From Scytonema sp. UIC 10036 (GTDB lineage Bacteria > Cyanobacteriota > Cyanobacteriia > Cyanobacteriales > Nostocaceae), in the NCBI RefSeq assembly GCF_009725235.1, contig NZ_WJFC01000067.1:1-61015 (forward strand): a stretch of 61,015 nucleotides of DNA. The letters are read 5' to 3'. The notes beneath the pieces are model-generated. The model was not told the origin of the DNA and ran no database searches. It saw only the letters and a program-made list of their open reading frames with translations. Below are positions 41,724-50,263 of this stretch, piece after piece. The translations under genes were made by a program, and so were the position numbers. Within the stretch, counting starts at the first letter, position 1. Each line of letters starts with the position of its first letter.

Positions 41724-42168
41724 TGGTCACTGGTCACTGGTCACTGGTCAGAAAAAGTCAGAAAAGGTGTGAAATAGTCTTAATCTCCTTGTAGTTGCTG
41801 CAACATTTACGGAATATGAGAAACAACGATTGATGACAAGTACAGAGACACAACGGTAACCAATTGACTGTAAGCAAACAGTAAATAATACCTTATCTAA
41901 CAAAAGGAAATATTAATTTATGTTAATCAGTCAACACCACCTATTTTTCAAATCTAATTTTAAAATGACTAAAGCGATTAAAAACAAAATTTCTATAAAG
42001 AATACAACAAATAGTAACAATCTTGATGATTATATTAATAATTTGCCAAAATTTATCAAAATTCAAAATCTTTTAAATTTCAGCTTGAGCGGATTGGTAA
42101 GACAAACCAGGACATAAATATATTTCTTCCCTACCCCCTACCCCTTACCCCTAACCCCTTCAAAGAAT
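41724..42168. other. Region upstream of the tryptophan-dimer cluster
   Basis: It starts with four to five tandem ggtcact heptamers (41719-41750). A direct repeat cagaaaaagtcagaaaaggt (41749-41768) resembles the core of the control elements at 49571 and 53791. The middle holds a possible small gene (next entry), and the right end has ctaccccctaccccttacccctaacccc heptamer-like repeats (42131-42157). The cluster promoter should be here, but I cannot place it with certainty. Confidence 0.5.
41920..42117 (+). CDS. Possible 65-residue Lys/Asn-rich peptide
   Basis: The ATG follows AAAGGA with suitable spacing. The peptide is rich in Lys, Asn and Ile and has no recognisable domain or signal peptide. 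It lies 51 bases before the CPA-synthase start in the same direction. It could be a leader peptide or chance. Confidence 0.3.
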   Translation: MLISQHHLFFKSNFKMTKAIKNKISIKNTTNSNNLDDYINNLPKFIKIQNLLNFSLSGLVRQTRT

Positions 42169-42258
42169 ATGAGCATCTTAGACTTTCCACGCCTGCACTT
42201 TCAAGGTTTGCTCGCACCCACGCCCCCACGGGACATAAAAACGGTTTGGTCGATCTAA
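42169..42258 (+). other. Out-of-frame N-terminus of the chromopyrrolic acid synthase
   Basis: The ATG at 42169 reads M-S-I-L-D-F-P-R-L-H-F-Q-G-L-L-A-P-T-P-P, the typical start of VioB/RebD proteins, then stops shortly after. The conserved continuation (G-L-V-D-L-S-T-N-T-V) is in another frame from 42243. One additional C in the run of five at 42223-42227 would join both parts as ...A-P-T-P-P-T-G-H-K-N-G-L-V-D-L-S. This is a frameshift mutation, a sequencing error, or a switchable homopolymer. Confidence 0.8.
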
Positions 42259-45200
42259 GTACCAACACAGTTTATATGGAGGGCGAACGTTTTGACCACA
42301 GTCGTCCTTTATCGGAATACCACGAATATCTCCAAACCTTGGGACCTCGGTTTAATGCTCAAGGACAATGGGACGAAAGCGGTTCTTTCAGTATGGCAAA
42401 GGGTTGGGACTTTGGCGGAAACGGTCACTTTGCGATCGAAGCAAAAATTGTCAGTACTCAACGCGAACCAGGACAAGTTGACCAGCAAGACCCAGCAGTC
42501 GGACGCAGTATTGATATGTGGGGTCACTTCAATGATTACTTAGCCACAACTTTCAATCGCGCCCGTATCTTTGAGTGCGATCCTGCTTCCAATTGGACAA
42601 CCACAATTATGGTCGGTCAACTGACTTTTGGAAGACAGGGTGTATCCCATGAAGTTCCATATATGCTCTCAGCTCCTGTTGAAGGGATGCAACCTGCTCG
42701 TTGGCAAAACTTTAACTACATCCGAGAATTACCAGAACATGCCCTCAACAATGAGTTCAAACGTGCAGCAGTCTATCAATTCGTCATACCTAAACACGCT
42801 AAAGATTTGCTCTGGGGCGAAGAGACAGCACTTTCACCAACCGTTTCTCTACTGCGTTCTGCAATGGAACGGGAAGATGTGTTGGGCGTGGTTGTACAGT
42901 TCAGTTTAAGCAATATGTCGGCTCCGTTACAACCGGACTCACCAGTGTTTTGGCATTTACATGGAACTATCGGTTTGTGGTGTGAAGGTGAACTGACGAC
43001 TTACCCACAAGGTCGGTTGTTAACTCCCCGCCACGTCTTCCAAAATCCCGAAGACAGAACACTGTCTAACCTGACAGTTGAAATTACCCCTCAAGGTGCT
43101 AGCTTGAATATGGTAACAGCAGTTCCTTGCAAGGGACGCGCTACTCAAGCAGGACCGGGACCGACTCATGCGATCGCTTCCAAGCTTGACTTGGGTGACT
43201 TGGAACTGCGTACAGTTAACAGTCAGCGATTGGTAGCGCGAATTCCCAAGGAAGCATACCAACAACAAGCACATCAACTTACAAGTGGTATTGTAGACGT
43301 ACCTTTGGCAGAACCTTTTGAGCATCTGTCTCATGAGATCGAACAACAGGGTTTGTGCATTGTTGGAACACTTAACGGTCAGCGACAGATTTTAGTTCGG
43401 GAAGAGGAAATTAACCTCCAAGTTAACGACGCCTGTTTGTTTGTAGAATTTCCAGATGAAAAGCGTGGGTTAGACTATGCCATAGAATTAGAGGTGCGGT
43501 CTTTTGTTCGAGGTCGTCCCGCACCAGTTGAAATCTACTTGCGCCAATTTTACAATCCCAAAGGTTTGCCCCAGTTGCGTTATGACTTCGATCGCAATCC
43601 AGAAAATGCCGATAAAACTTTCTACTTTCCCCATAGTATAGATATCGTACATTTCAAACCCGGTAAGCAGTACGAGATGGGTGATTTTACGGCTACAACT
43701 GCGATCGCAACTGACAACCAAGGACGCGGTTGGGTAACTGTACGTGGAGTTCAATCGGGGACTGCACGAGTCCTCCTATCAACACGGGCTGACGAAATAC
43801 CGGGGGATGCTTCTCATCCCGACCAAGCCCTCATTAGCTACGATAACGAAGATCGCCTTGGCTTCTGGTCTGGGGCTGGTTCTTTCGCCGTTCGAGTTCT
43901 CCCCAACAATTGGCACTTAGAAGACATTCCAGATGAGTCAGTAGACTTTAACCTCATTTACGAGCATATCCTCGCTTTCTACGAACTTTCTTTTTCCTTT
44001 ATGAAAGCCGAGGTCTTCAGTTTAGCGGACAAATGCAAGGTAGAAACTTATGCTCGCCTCATGTGGCAAATGTGCGACCCTTGCAACAAAAACAAAACCT
44101 ACTATATGCCACCTACACGAGATATGTCCCAACCTCAAGCCATGCTTCTACGTAAATATTTGCAAAACCAACAGCGAGTGGGCTATGTTCCTGAAACCAA
44201 GCCAACGCCAAAGAGCACTCAGCGCACCATTCAAACTCGTGATGAACTGGTAGCTGCCCTGCGACACGCTGCAGAACTTGAGGTTGCAGTTATGTTGCAG
44301 TATGTTTACGCTGCATACTCCATTCCCAACTATGTCACAGGTGAAGAGTACGTGCGCCGGGGCTTGTGGACTCCCGAACAACTGCGTCTGGCTTGCGGTG
44401 ACAATCAGGAAGGACACGACTATGGAATGCGGGGTGTGTTGTTGGATATCTCTCGCGAAGAGATGGTTCATTTCTTGATGGTCAATAATATCTTAATGGC
44501 GATCGGCGAACCTTTCTATCCAGCTATACCCAATTGGAATGAAGCGAATCGACGCTTCCCTATCGAAGTCGATTTTGCTCTAGAACCCTTTGGTGCATCT
44601 AGCTTGCAGCGATTTTTACAATTTGAATTGCCTGACTTTTTGGTGGAAGATTTGGCTCATGAAACTGAACCAAACGACCCAAGTGTTGATAAGCTGCACG
44701 GTTATGGTTCCTTAAGCGAACTGTATCGTCAAATCCGGGCTGCGATCGAAAATATTCCAGATTTAATTGTTGTTAAAAAGGGTTGCGTGGGTGGCGAACA
44801 CCACTTATTCTTGCGTAAGGATACTAATAAATCTCACCCTGATTATCAGTTCCAAGTAGATGACGTGAAAAGCGCTCTCTTTGCCATTGACTTAATTGTC
44901 GAGCAGGGCGAAGGTTGTGAGGCAGAGTCATCTAAATTTGAAGAATCTCATTATCAAAAATTCCGGCGTGTTGCAGATGCATTGGCTCGGGAGCAAACGA
45001 TTGATGCGACTACCGGGCATAATTTACCTTGGAATCCAGCATATCCTGCACTGCGTAACCCCACGCTCTATCACAAAGATTACAACTCTACTGTTGTTAC
45101 TGTTCCCCAAACTAGGGCTGTCATGCAGATTTTTAATGAGTCTTACTATTTAATGATGCAACTGATGGTGCAGCATTTTGGGTTAATGCCTCATGGTAGT

Positions 45201-45515
45201 ATGCGGCGATCGAAACTGATGAATGCAGCTATTGATGTGATGACGGGTATGATGCGTCCTTTGGGTGAGTTGCTGATGACTATGCCTTCTGGGAAACGCG
45301 GGAAAACGGCTGGTCCTTCTTTTGAGATTGCTAACCCACCTGCGTATATTCCAGCACCAGAAATTGCGTATCGGGCGATCGCAAGTCGATTTGAACGGTT
45401 GAGTCATGAGGCTAGAGAGTGTGAAGTTATTCCTAGCATGGTTTACGAAATGTTTGATTTCTACGCGAGATATTTCGAGGATTTTGCAAAGAATCCCCAG
45501 CACATTTTGGGTTAA
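42246..45515 (+). CDS. rebD: Chromopyrrolic acid synthase / VioB-type tryptophan-dimer synthase
   Basis: 1089 residues as read from a TTG at 42246; about 1115 if the N-terminal frameshift is repaired. RebD, StaD and VioB are haem enzymes that couple two indole-3-pyruvate imines; RebD/StaD give chromopyrrolic acid. The match is long and strong: D-L-S-T-N-T-V-Y-M-x-G-E-R-F, W-G-H-F-N-D-Y-L-A-T-T-F-N-R-A-R-I-F, S-L-A-D-K-C-K-V-E-T-Y-A-R-L-M-W-Q-M-C-D-P, then the ferritin-like part (E-L-E-V-A-V-M-L-Q-Y-V-Y-A-A-Y-S-I-P and E-E-M-V-H-F-L-M-V-N-N-I-L-M-A). The C-terminal M-N-A-A-I-D-V-M-T-G-M-M-R-P-L is also typical. Details favour RebD/StaD over VioB. First gene of the cluster. Confidence 0.9.
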   Translation: MVDLSTNTVYMEGERFDHSRPLSEYHEYLQTLGPRFNAQGQWDESGSFSMAKGWDFGGNGHFAIEAKIVSTQREPGQVDQQDPAVGRSIDMWGHFNDYLATTFNRARIFECDPASNWTTTIMVGQLTFGRQGVSHEVPYMLSAPVEGMQPARWQNFNYIRELPEHALNNEFKRAAVYQFVIPKHAKDLLWGEETALSPTVSLLRSAMEREDVLGVVVQFSLSNMSAPLQPDSPVFWHLHGTIGLWCEGELTTYPQGRLLTPRHVFQNPEDRTLSNLTVEITPQGASLNMVTAVPCKGRATQAGPGPTHAIASKLDLGDLELRTVNSQRLVARIPKEAYQQQAHQLTSGIVDVPLAEPFEHLSHEIEQQGLCIVGTLNGQRQILVREEEINLQVNDACLFVEFPDEKRGLDYAIELEVRSFVRGRPAPVEIYLRQFYNPKGLPQLRYDFDRNPENADKTFYFPHSIDIVHFKPGKQYEMGDFTATTAIATDNQGRGWVTVRGVQSGTARVLLSTRADEIPGDASHPDQALISYDNEDRLGFWSGAGSFAVRVLPNNWHLEDIPDESVDFNLIYEHILAFYELSFSFMKAEVFSLADKCKVETYARLMWQMCDPCNKNKTYYMPPTRDMSQPQAMLLRKYLQNQQRVGYVPETKPTPKSTQRTIQTRDELVAALRHAAELEVAVMLQYVYAAYSIPNYVTGEEYVRRGLWTPEQLRLACGDNQEGHDYGMRGVLLDISREEMVHFLMVNNILMAIGEPFYPAIPNWNEANRRFPIEVDFALEPFGASSLQRFLQFELPDFLVEDLAHETEPNDPSVDKLHGYGSLSELYRQIRAAIENIPDLIVVKKGCVGGEHHLFLRKDTNKSHPDYQFQVDDVKSALFAIDLIVEQGEGCEAESSKFEESHYQKFRRVADALAREQTIDATTGHNLPWNPAYPALRNPTLYHKDYNSTVVTVPQTRAVMQIFNESYYLMMQLMVQHFGLMPHGSMRRSKLMNAAIDVMTGMMRPLGELLMTMPSGKRGKTAGPSFEIANPPAYIPAPEIAYRAIASRFERLSHEARECEVIPSMVYEMFDFYARYFEDFAKNPQHILG

Positions 45516-45624
45516 TCGACTTCTTGCGTAAATATTTTTTGTCTCACGCAAAGCCGCAAAGGCGCAAAGGAAAAGTACGCAAAAATTGACTTTGCAAGCA
45601 CTTTAATAAAGTTAGGGGGAAGTT

Positions 45625-47214
45625 ATGAAACTGGAAACAGATGTTCTCATTGTTGGTGGCGGACCGGTTGGTTTATCGACAGCACTAGAATTGCGTTACC
45701 AAGGTATTAATTGTATCCTGATAGAGCAATCGGATGGTGTGGTGACTGACCCCAAAGTCAGTACGGTTGGACCCCGCTCGATGGAGCTTTACCGCCGTTG
45801 GGGTATTTCTCAGCAAATACGCAATGCTGGATGGCCTGTTGACCATACTTTAGATGTTGCATGGGTAACGGCTGTTGGTGGTTATGAAATATACCGCATT
45901 CATTTTCCGTCTTATGCAGAGAGAACCTTACCTGAATATACGCCAGAACCAGAGCAAGTTTGCCCTCAAAATTGGGTTGCGCCCGTTCTAATGGATGCTT
46001 TGGGAGAATATCCATCAGGAGTTATTAAGCTTCTTTGTCGTTTGGACAGCTTTGAACAAACGGAGGAAGAAGTTGTCGCTAAGGTGACGAATATTGAATC
46101 GGGAAACACGGAATTTATCCACGCCAAGTACTTGGTGGCTTGTGATGGTGCTCGCAGTACAGTCCGTAAAGCTTGTAACGTTGAGACTCCATCATTCCAT
46201 CCCACTCAACTGTTTCAAAGCGTTGTGTTTAATGCACCAGAGTTACCAAGCCAGTTGGGATCGCGCAATGCTATGGTTTTCTTCCTGGTTAACCCTACGT
46301 TACAAGAACCGCTCCGGGCTGTGGATGGACGGGGATCGTACCGCTTGATTCTTAAACCAAAAGCAGATGGTGAGTTGCGTGACCCGGAAGAAGCTGTTCG
46401 AGAAGCGATCGCAATAGATACCCCTATTGAAATTGTTTCCAATCTTAAATGGTACCTTACCCATCGTGTTGCTGACCAATTCCGTCAAGGGCGCGTGTTC
46501 TTTGCAGGCGATTCTGCTCATACCCTCTCACCTTCTGGTGGTTTTGGTATGAATACGGGGATATGTGATGCACTCGATCTGGGTTGGAAACTGGCGGCAA
46601 CCCTCAAAGGTTGGGGCGGAGAAAAATTGCTCGATACTTATGAAATGGAAAGGCGTCCTATTGCAGTCAGAAACCTTGAAGAAGCGAATGCTAACCTCCA
46701 ACGCGGTCAAAAACGTGCTGTCCCTCCAGAAATTATGAGCGATTCTCCTGAAGGCGAAGCAATCCGAAATTCTATGGCTGAAGGTTTGGAGCGTAGTGGC
46801 GTTAAGCGTGAGTTCGACGCACCAGGAGTTCATTTTGGATTCCGTTATGAGTCAGCGATCGTTATCCCTGATGGTACGCCTCCTAACAGCGATCCTTTCC
46901 AATGGACTCAGAATAGTTATCCCGGATCGCGAGCACCCCATGCATGGTTAGAACCTGACAAATCTATATTGGATCTCTTTAGTCAAGGGTATGTGCTGCT
47001 GTGCTTTCAAGGACAACAAGGAACTGAAAATTTTGCCAAAGCTTGCTACGACAGACACGTTCCACTGACAATCAGCTTTATCGAAAAACCGGAGATTGCG
47101 AAACTTTATGAACGAGCATATGTACTTGTGCGTCCAGACGGACACGTTGCTTGGAGAGGCGATGCTTTACCTAGCGATCTAGGTACTCTTATCGATCGCG
47201 TGCGAGGTTGCTAA
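45625..47214 (+). CDS. rebC: RebC/StaC-type FAD-dependent oxygenase
   Basis: 529 residues, FAD-binding aromatic hydroxylase family. It has G-G-G-P-V-G-L (residues 11-17), the D-G motif C-D-G-A-R-S-T-V-R-K (about 173-182) and G-D-S-A-H-T-L-S-P-S-G-G-F-G-M-N-T-G. Long blocks coincide with RebC as I remember it: G-P-R-S-M-E-L-x-R-R-W-G, A-G-W-P-x-D-H, R-E-F-D-A-P-G and H-V-A-W-R-G-D. RebC and StaC act with the P450 to turn chromopyrrolic acid into arcyriaflavin or K252c. At known RebC substrate positions it has K44 (Arg46 in RebC), V218 (Phe216), R231 (Arg230) and R240 (Arg239), a mixture of RebC and StaC features. A GGGGGAAG ribosome site precedes the ATG. Confidence 0.9.
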   Translation: MKLETDVLIVGGGPVGLSTALELRYQGINCILIEQSDGVVTDPKVSTVGPRSMELYRRWGISQQIRNAGWPVDHTLDVAWVTAVGGYEIYRIHFPSYAERTLPEYTPEPEQVCPQNWVAPVLMDALGEYPSGVIKLLCRLDSFEQTEEEVVAKVTNIESGNTEFIHAKYLVACDGARSTVRKACNVETPSFHPTQLFQSVVFNAPELPSQLGSRNAMVFFLVNPTLQEPLRAVDGRGSYRLILKPKADGELRDPEEAVREAIAIDTPIEIVSNLKWYLTHRVADQFRQGRVFFAGDSAHTLSPSGGFGMNTGICDALDLGWKLAATLKGWGGEKLLDTYEMERRPIAVRNLEEANANLQRGQKRAVPPEIMSDSPEGEAIRNSMAEGLERSGVKREFDAPGVHFGFRYESAIVIPDGTPPNSDPFQWTQNSYPGSRAPHAWLEPDKSILDLFSQGYVLLCFQGQQGTENFAKACYDRHVPLTISFIEKPEIAKLYERAYVLVRPDGHVAWRGDALPSDLGTLIDRVRGC

Positions 47215-47231
47215 TTGTCATTAATTCAGTA

Positions 47232-47297
47232 AGTCAGTAGTTAGCAATTCACCGACTAACTCACCACTAACCACTAACCACTAACTACTAACCACTT
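47232..47297. repeat. Heptamer repeats (CTAACCA) before the GST gene
   Basis: About six imperfect copies of actaacc/actaact at 47260-47293, same family as at 2889 and 53598-53955. They fill the gap between two cluster genes. Confidence 0.7.
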
Positions 47298-47975
47298 ATG
47301 AAACTTTATTACGCCCCAGCCTCATCCTACTCCCAGCGAGTTCTCATCGCTCTTTATGAAAAAGACGCAGCTTTTACACCAATAGAAGTTAATCTTTTTG
47401 ATAAAGAAGAGCGATCGCTCTATACAAAAATTAATCCTTTTGCCAAAATTCCCACCCTAGAAACCGAATCCGGTAAAATACTTTTCGAGGCTTGCATCAT
47501 TATTGAATATCTCGATCAAAGGTTTCAAAACAAACCTCACTTAATCCCACAAGATCCAAAGCTAGCTTTAGAAGTCCGAATGCTTGAACGGATCGTTGAC
47601 GTGTACATTAACCGAGGACGTGAAGCGTTATTTTCAGACTCTCAGCGCCCGGTGGAAGAACAAGGGAGTAGTGAGGTAAAGAAAGCACATCGGTTACTAG
47701 AGACAGCGTGCTTGCAAATGGAAGAAAGATTGTCAGGTAGAACTTGGCTGGTTGGGGAAGAGTTCTCCCTTGCAGACTGTGCTGCTGCACCCACCTTAAG
47801 TTACCTACGTATGGTTTACAGCTACAAGCATTTCCCTCAATTAACAGATTATGTTCGGCGTTTGGAATCCAGACCATCTGTGGCAAAAGTTCAAAACTTC
47901 GGACGCGAGCAAATGATACAAATGCTGTCTGCGTTGAAAAACCCACTTGAATTAGTGTCGTTGGATAATTGTTAA
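47298..47975 (+). CDS. Glutathione S-transferase family protein
   Basis: 225 residues: an N-terminal thioredoxin-like domain (M-K-L-Y-Y-A-P-A-S-S-Y-S-Q-R-V, catalytic Ser in the S-x-x-S-Q-R region; N-P-F-A-K-I-P-T-L, cis-Pro) and a C-terminal helical domain (F-S-L-A-D-C-A-A-A-P-T). It resembles maleylacetoacetate isomerase/zeta-type and bacterial GSTs. GSTs are not part of the known reb or sta clusters, so its role here is open: conjugation, isomerisation of an intermediate, or protection. Same direction and short spacing imply co-regulation with the cluster. Confidence 0.8.
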   Translation: MKLYYAPASSYSQRVLIALYEKDAAFTPIEVNLFDKEERSLYTKINPFAKIPTLETESGKILFEACIIIEYLDQRFQNKPHLIPQDPKLALEVRMLERIVDVYINRGREALFSDSQRPVEEQGSSEVKKAHRLLETACLQMEERLSGRTWLVGEEFSLADCAAAPTLSYLRMVYSYKHFPQLTDYVRRLESRPSVAKVQNFGREQMIQMLSALKNPLELVSLDNC

Positions 47976-48155
47976 TGGCTAATTGCTCAATAATATCAAA
48001 TCCGTTTGTATCAGAATTATTTCTCTTTTCTCTTTCTCTACGCTCTCAGCGCCTCTGCGGTTTTTTAATCGTTCAGATGCTACCGGATTTGATATAACAT
48101 CTTTTCAATCCAAAATCCAAAATCTAAAATCCAAAATAATCATAACGGAGTAAAA

Positions 48156-49406
48156 ATGACCGTTTCTACAATTGAAAGACTCAACCCATTTATACCGGAA
48201 GTCATCGCAGATCCCTATACAGTGTATCGTCGCTATAGAGAAGAAGACCCCGTGCATTGGGGGATTTCTGCAAATCCCCAACTACCTGGTGCTTGGTATA
48301 TCTTCCGTTATAATGATGTCATGCAAGTGATGGAAGACCGTAGATTTGGTCGCGAAACCTTGAACGAACGAGAGGATGTTGAAACTACGCCAGTACCAAC
48401 AGCATATAATGCGTTCCTGTCTCTGGTAAGTAACTGGATAGTTTTCCGGGAACCACCCAATCATACACGGCTAAAATCGCTGGCTAGCAAGGCATTTACC
48501 CCAAAAATTGTCGAAAACATTCGTCCAGCCATCTACGAAATCGCAGACAGTCTGTTGGATAAAGTCCAGAACCGTGGAGAATTGGACTTAGTTGAGGATT
48601 TCGCTTTCCCTCTGCCAACCAAGGTAGTTGCTATTATGCTAGGTGCTGACCCAGAAGACCTTCCATTGTTTCGTCAATGGGCATTAGCCATGCAGCATGC
48701 CAGTGCTTCCCGTTTGAAACCACCACCAGAAGTTTACGAAAAGGCAAACCAGGGTGCTCAGTCATTTATCGACTATTTTACTCCTCTGATTACAGAGCGA
48801 CGTGCCAATCCACGAGAAGACTTAATCTCAGCTTTAGTTAAGGCGGCTGATGAAGGCGACAAATTGAGCGACTTTGAAATCGTGGCTACTTGTACTCACC
48901 TGTTGACAGCAGGACATGAGACCACAATCAATTTGATTGCGAAGGGAACTCTGGCGTTACTCTACCATCCAGAAGCACTCAAAAAGTTACGCTCCCATCC
49001 TGAACTTATTCCTTCAGCCGTAGAAGAGTTCGTCCGCTACGACACCCCAATCCAGATGGTAACGCGGTGGGCTTATGCAGATGTTGAAGTTGGTGGCAAG
49101 TTAATCCGGCGTGGAGATAGCGTAGGTATCATGCTTGGCTCAGCGAACCGAGATCCCGCTCAATTTAAAAATCCTGATGTTTTGGATATACAACGTCAAG
49201 AAAACAAACATAGTGCCTATGGCGGTGGTATCCATTACTGTCTTGGTTCGTCCTTAGCTCGTGCTGAGGGACAGATTGCAATCAATGTGTTGCTAAACCG
49301 TTTACCCGAACTTCGTTTGCTAGACGAGAAGATTGAGTGGGCAAATAACATCGTGTTTCACGGTCCCAATCATCTAAGGGTTGCTTTTAATAAACCTGTA
49401 GTTTAA
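48156..49406 (+). CDS. rebP: StaP/RebP-type cytochrome P450
   Basis: 416 residues, soluble bacterial P450. I-helix L-T-A-G-H-E-T-T (near 251-258), ExxR helix, and haem-binding G-G-G-I-H-Y-C-L-G with Cys362. Several blocks match StaP as I remember it: A-D-P-Y-x-V-Y-R-R-Y-R-E, H-L-L-T-A-G-H-E-T-T, V-T-R-W-A-Y, G-S-A-N-R-D-P-A-x-F, and V-F-H-G-P near the end. StaP/RebP catalyse aryl-aryl coupling of the two indoles of chromopyrrolic acid. ATG with GGAG six bases upstream. The upstream gap (47976-48155) holds interspersed ctcagcgcctctgcgg and aatccaaaatc repeats. Confidence 0.9.
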   Translation: MTVSTIERLNPFIPEVIADPYTVYRRYREEDPVHWGISANPQLPGAWYIFRYNDVMQVMEDRRFGRETLNEREDVETTPVPTAYNAFLSLVSNWIVFREPPNHTRLKSLASKAFTPKIVENIRPAIYEIADSLLDKVQNRGELDLVEDFAFPLPTKVVAIMLGADPEDLPLFRQWALAMQHASASRLKPPPEVYEKANQGAQSFIDYFTPLITERRANPREDLISALVKAADEGDKLSDFEIVATCTHLLTAGHETTINLIAKGTLALLYHPEALKKLRSHPELIPSAVEEFVRYDTPIQMVTRWAYADVEVGGKLIRRGDSVGIMLGSANRDPAQFKNPDVLDIQRQENKHSAYGGGIHYCLGSSLARAEGQIAINVLLNRLPELRLLDEKIEWANNIVFHGPNHLRVAFNKPVV

Positions 49407-49570
49407 AGATTTCCAAGAAATAAATTATCCATCTTGTGGTGTTAGCGTCCTCGCCCGTACCTTATTCATAGCGGGCAAGATGTCCGCACCATAAGAGTGA
49501 TAAAATACACATAGCCCACCACTAAGGCTTTTGGTGGGCTTTAGCCCTACCTACTACAGTCATAAAAAGA

Positions 49571-49670
49571 CAGAAAAGGTCAGAAAAGGTCTGTACTCAA
49601 GCTACAGAGCTATTCGGTTTCCGAAAATGCCTCAGTTCTTGATGGTAACTAGATATAGATGACATTCACT
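49571..49670 (+). promoter_or_regulatory. Cluster control element, copy A
   Basis: 100 bases that match 53791-53890 without gaps at 88 positions. It starts with the direct repeat cagaaaaggt cagaaaaggt and contains ctgtactcaa, ctacagagctatt and ccgaaaatgcctca, ending gacattcact 70 bases before the VOC start. No frame is conserved. The same distance to the start in the second copy suggests a promoter or operator unit. The preceding 49407-49560 holds only a ggtgggctttagccc-type palindromic repeat. Confidence 0.5.
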
Positions 49671-49740
49671 GAAGATGTTACCTTCCCACCACTGGTCACT
49701 GGTTCTCAAAGGCAGTCTAACTAATGAGGTAAAAAATAAC

Positions 49741-50112
49741 ATGAGTATTATACAAGGGTTGACAAAAGCGATTCTTTATGTAAGAGACATAGACACACAA
49801 ATAAAGTTTTACCGCGACCAATTGGGGCTTGAGGTCAAGTCGTTTATGAGTATAGATGGACGCAGCGACAAACAGTGGGTGGAGTTTGCAACTGGTGAAT
49901 GCACTTTGGTTCTGCACGGTAATATGGATAAGGACTTCGGTAAGGATAGACCTAAACTGGCATTTCGCGTTGATGATTTTGAAACAGCTTACAATACGTT
50001 AATTGAGCGTGGTGTTAAACTCGGTCCCGTTCGTTCACCTTCACCTGGTTTAAAAGTGGCTGAAGGTCTCGATCCAGAAGACAACCCGTTTACCATTGAT
50101 TGCCAAAAATAA
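49741..50112 (+). CDS. VOC (glyoxalase/bleomycin resistance) superfamily protein
   Basis: 123 residues from the ATG at 49741, chosen because GAGG lies ten bases upstream; an ATG at 49675 would add 22 residues that do not fit the fold. The VOC fold starts A-I-L-Y-V-R-D-I-D-T-Q-I-K-F-Y-R-D-Q-L-G-L. E/H metal ligands are not complete (a His is seen in L-V-L-H-G), so it may be a binding or resistance protein rather than a metalloenzyme. Position between two P450 genes suggests a tailoring or self-protection role. Confidence 0.8.
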   Translation: MSIIQGLTKAILYVRDIDTQIKFYRDQLGLEVKSFMSIDGRSDKQWVEFATGECTLVLHGNMDKDFGKDRPKLAFRVDDFETAYNTLIERGVKLGPVRSPSPGLKVAEGLDPEDNPFTIDCQK

Positions 50113-50263
50113 TGGTTTGTTGCACTAATTTTGATAAATTGAAAAAACCTTACTAGGCGCTGAAATCGCAGAGAAAAAGAAGGAGAGAATCAATCGAACA
50201 ACGTTTTTATTTATCAAAATTAGTTAAATCAATTGATGGAAAAATTTAATCATAGAAAAAGTC

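Noticed and set aside
42246..45515. Assignment of the 1089-residue protein to violacein VioB
   Set aside because: The neighbours are RebC- and StaP-like, not VioC/D/E, and the N-terminal blocks agree better with RebD/StaD.
45625..47214. VioC/VioD or phenol hydroxylase identity for the FAD protein
   Set aside because: Full-length block agreement with RebC is much stronger (GPRSMEL, AGWP, REFDAPG, HVAWRGD).
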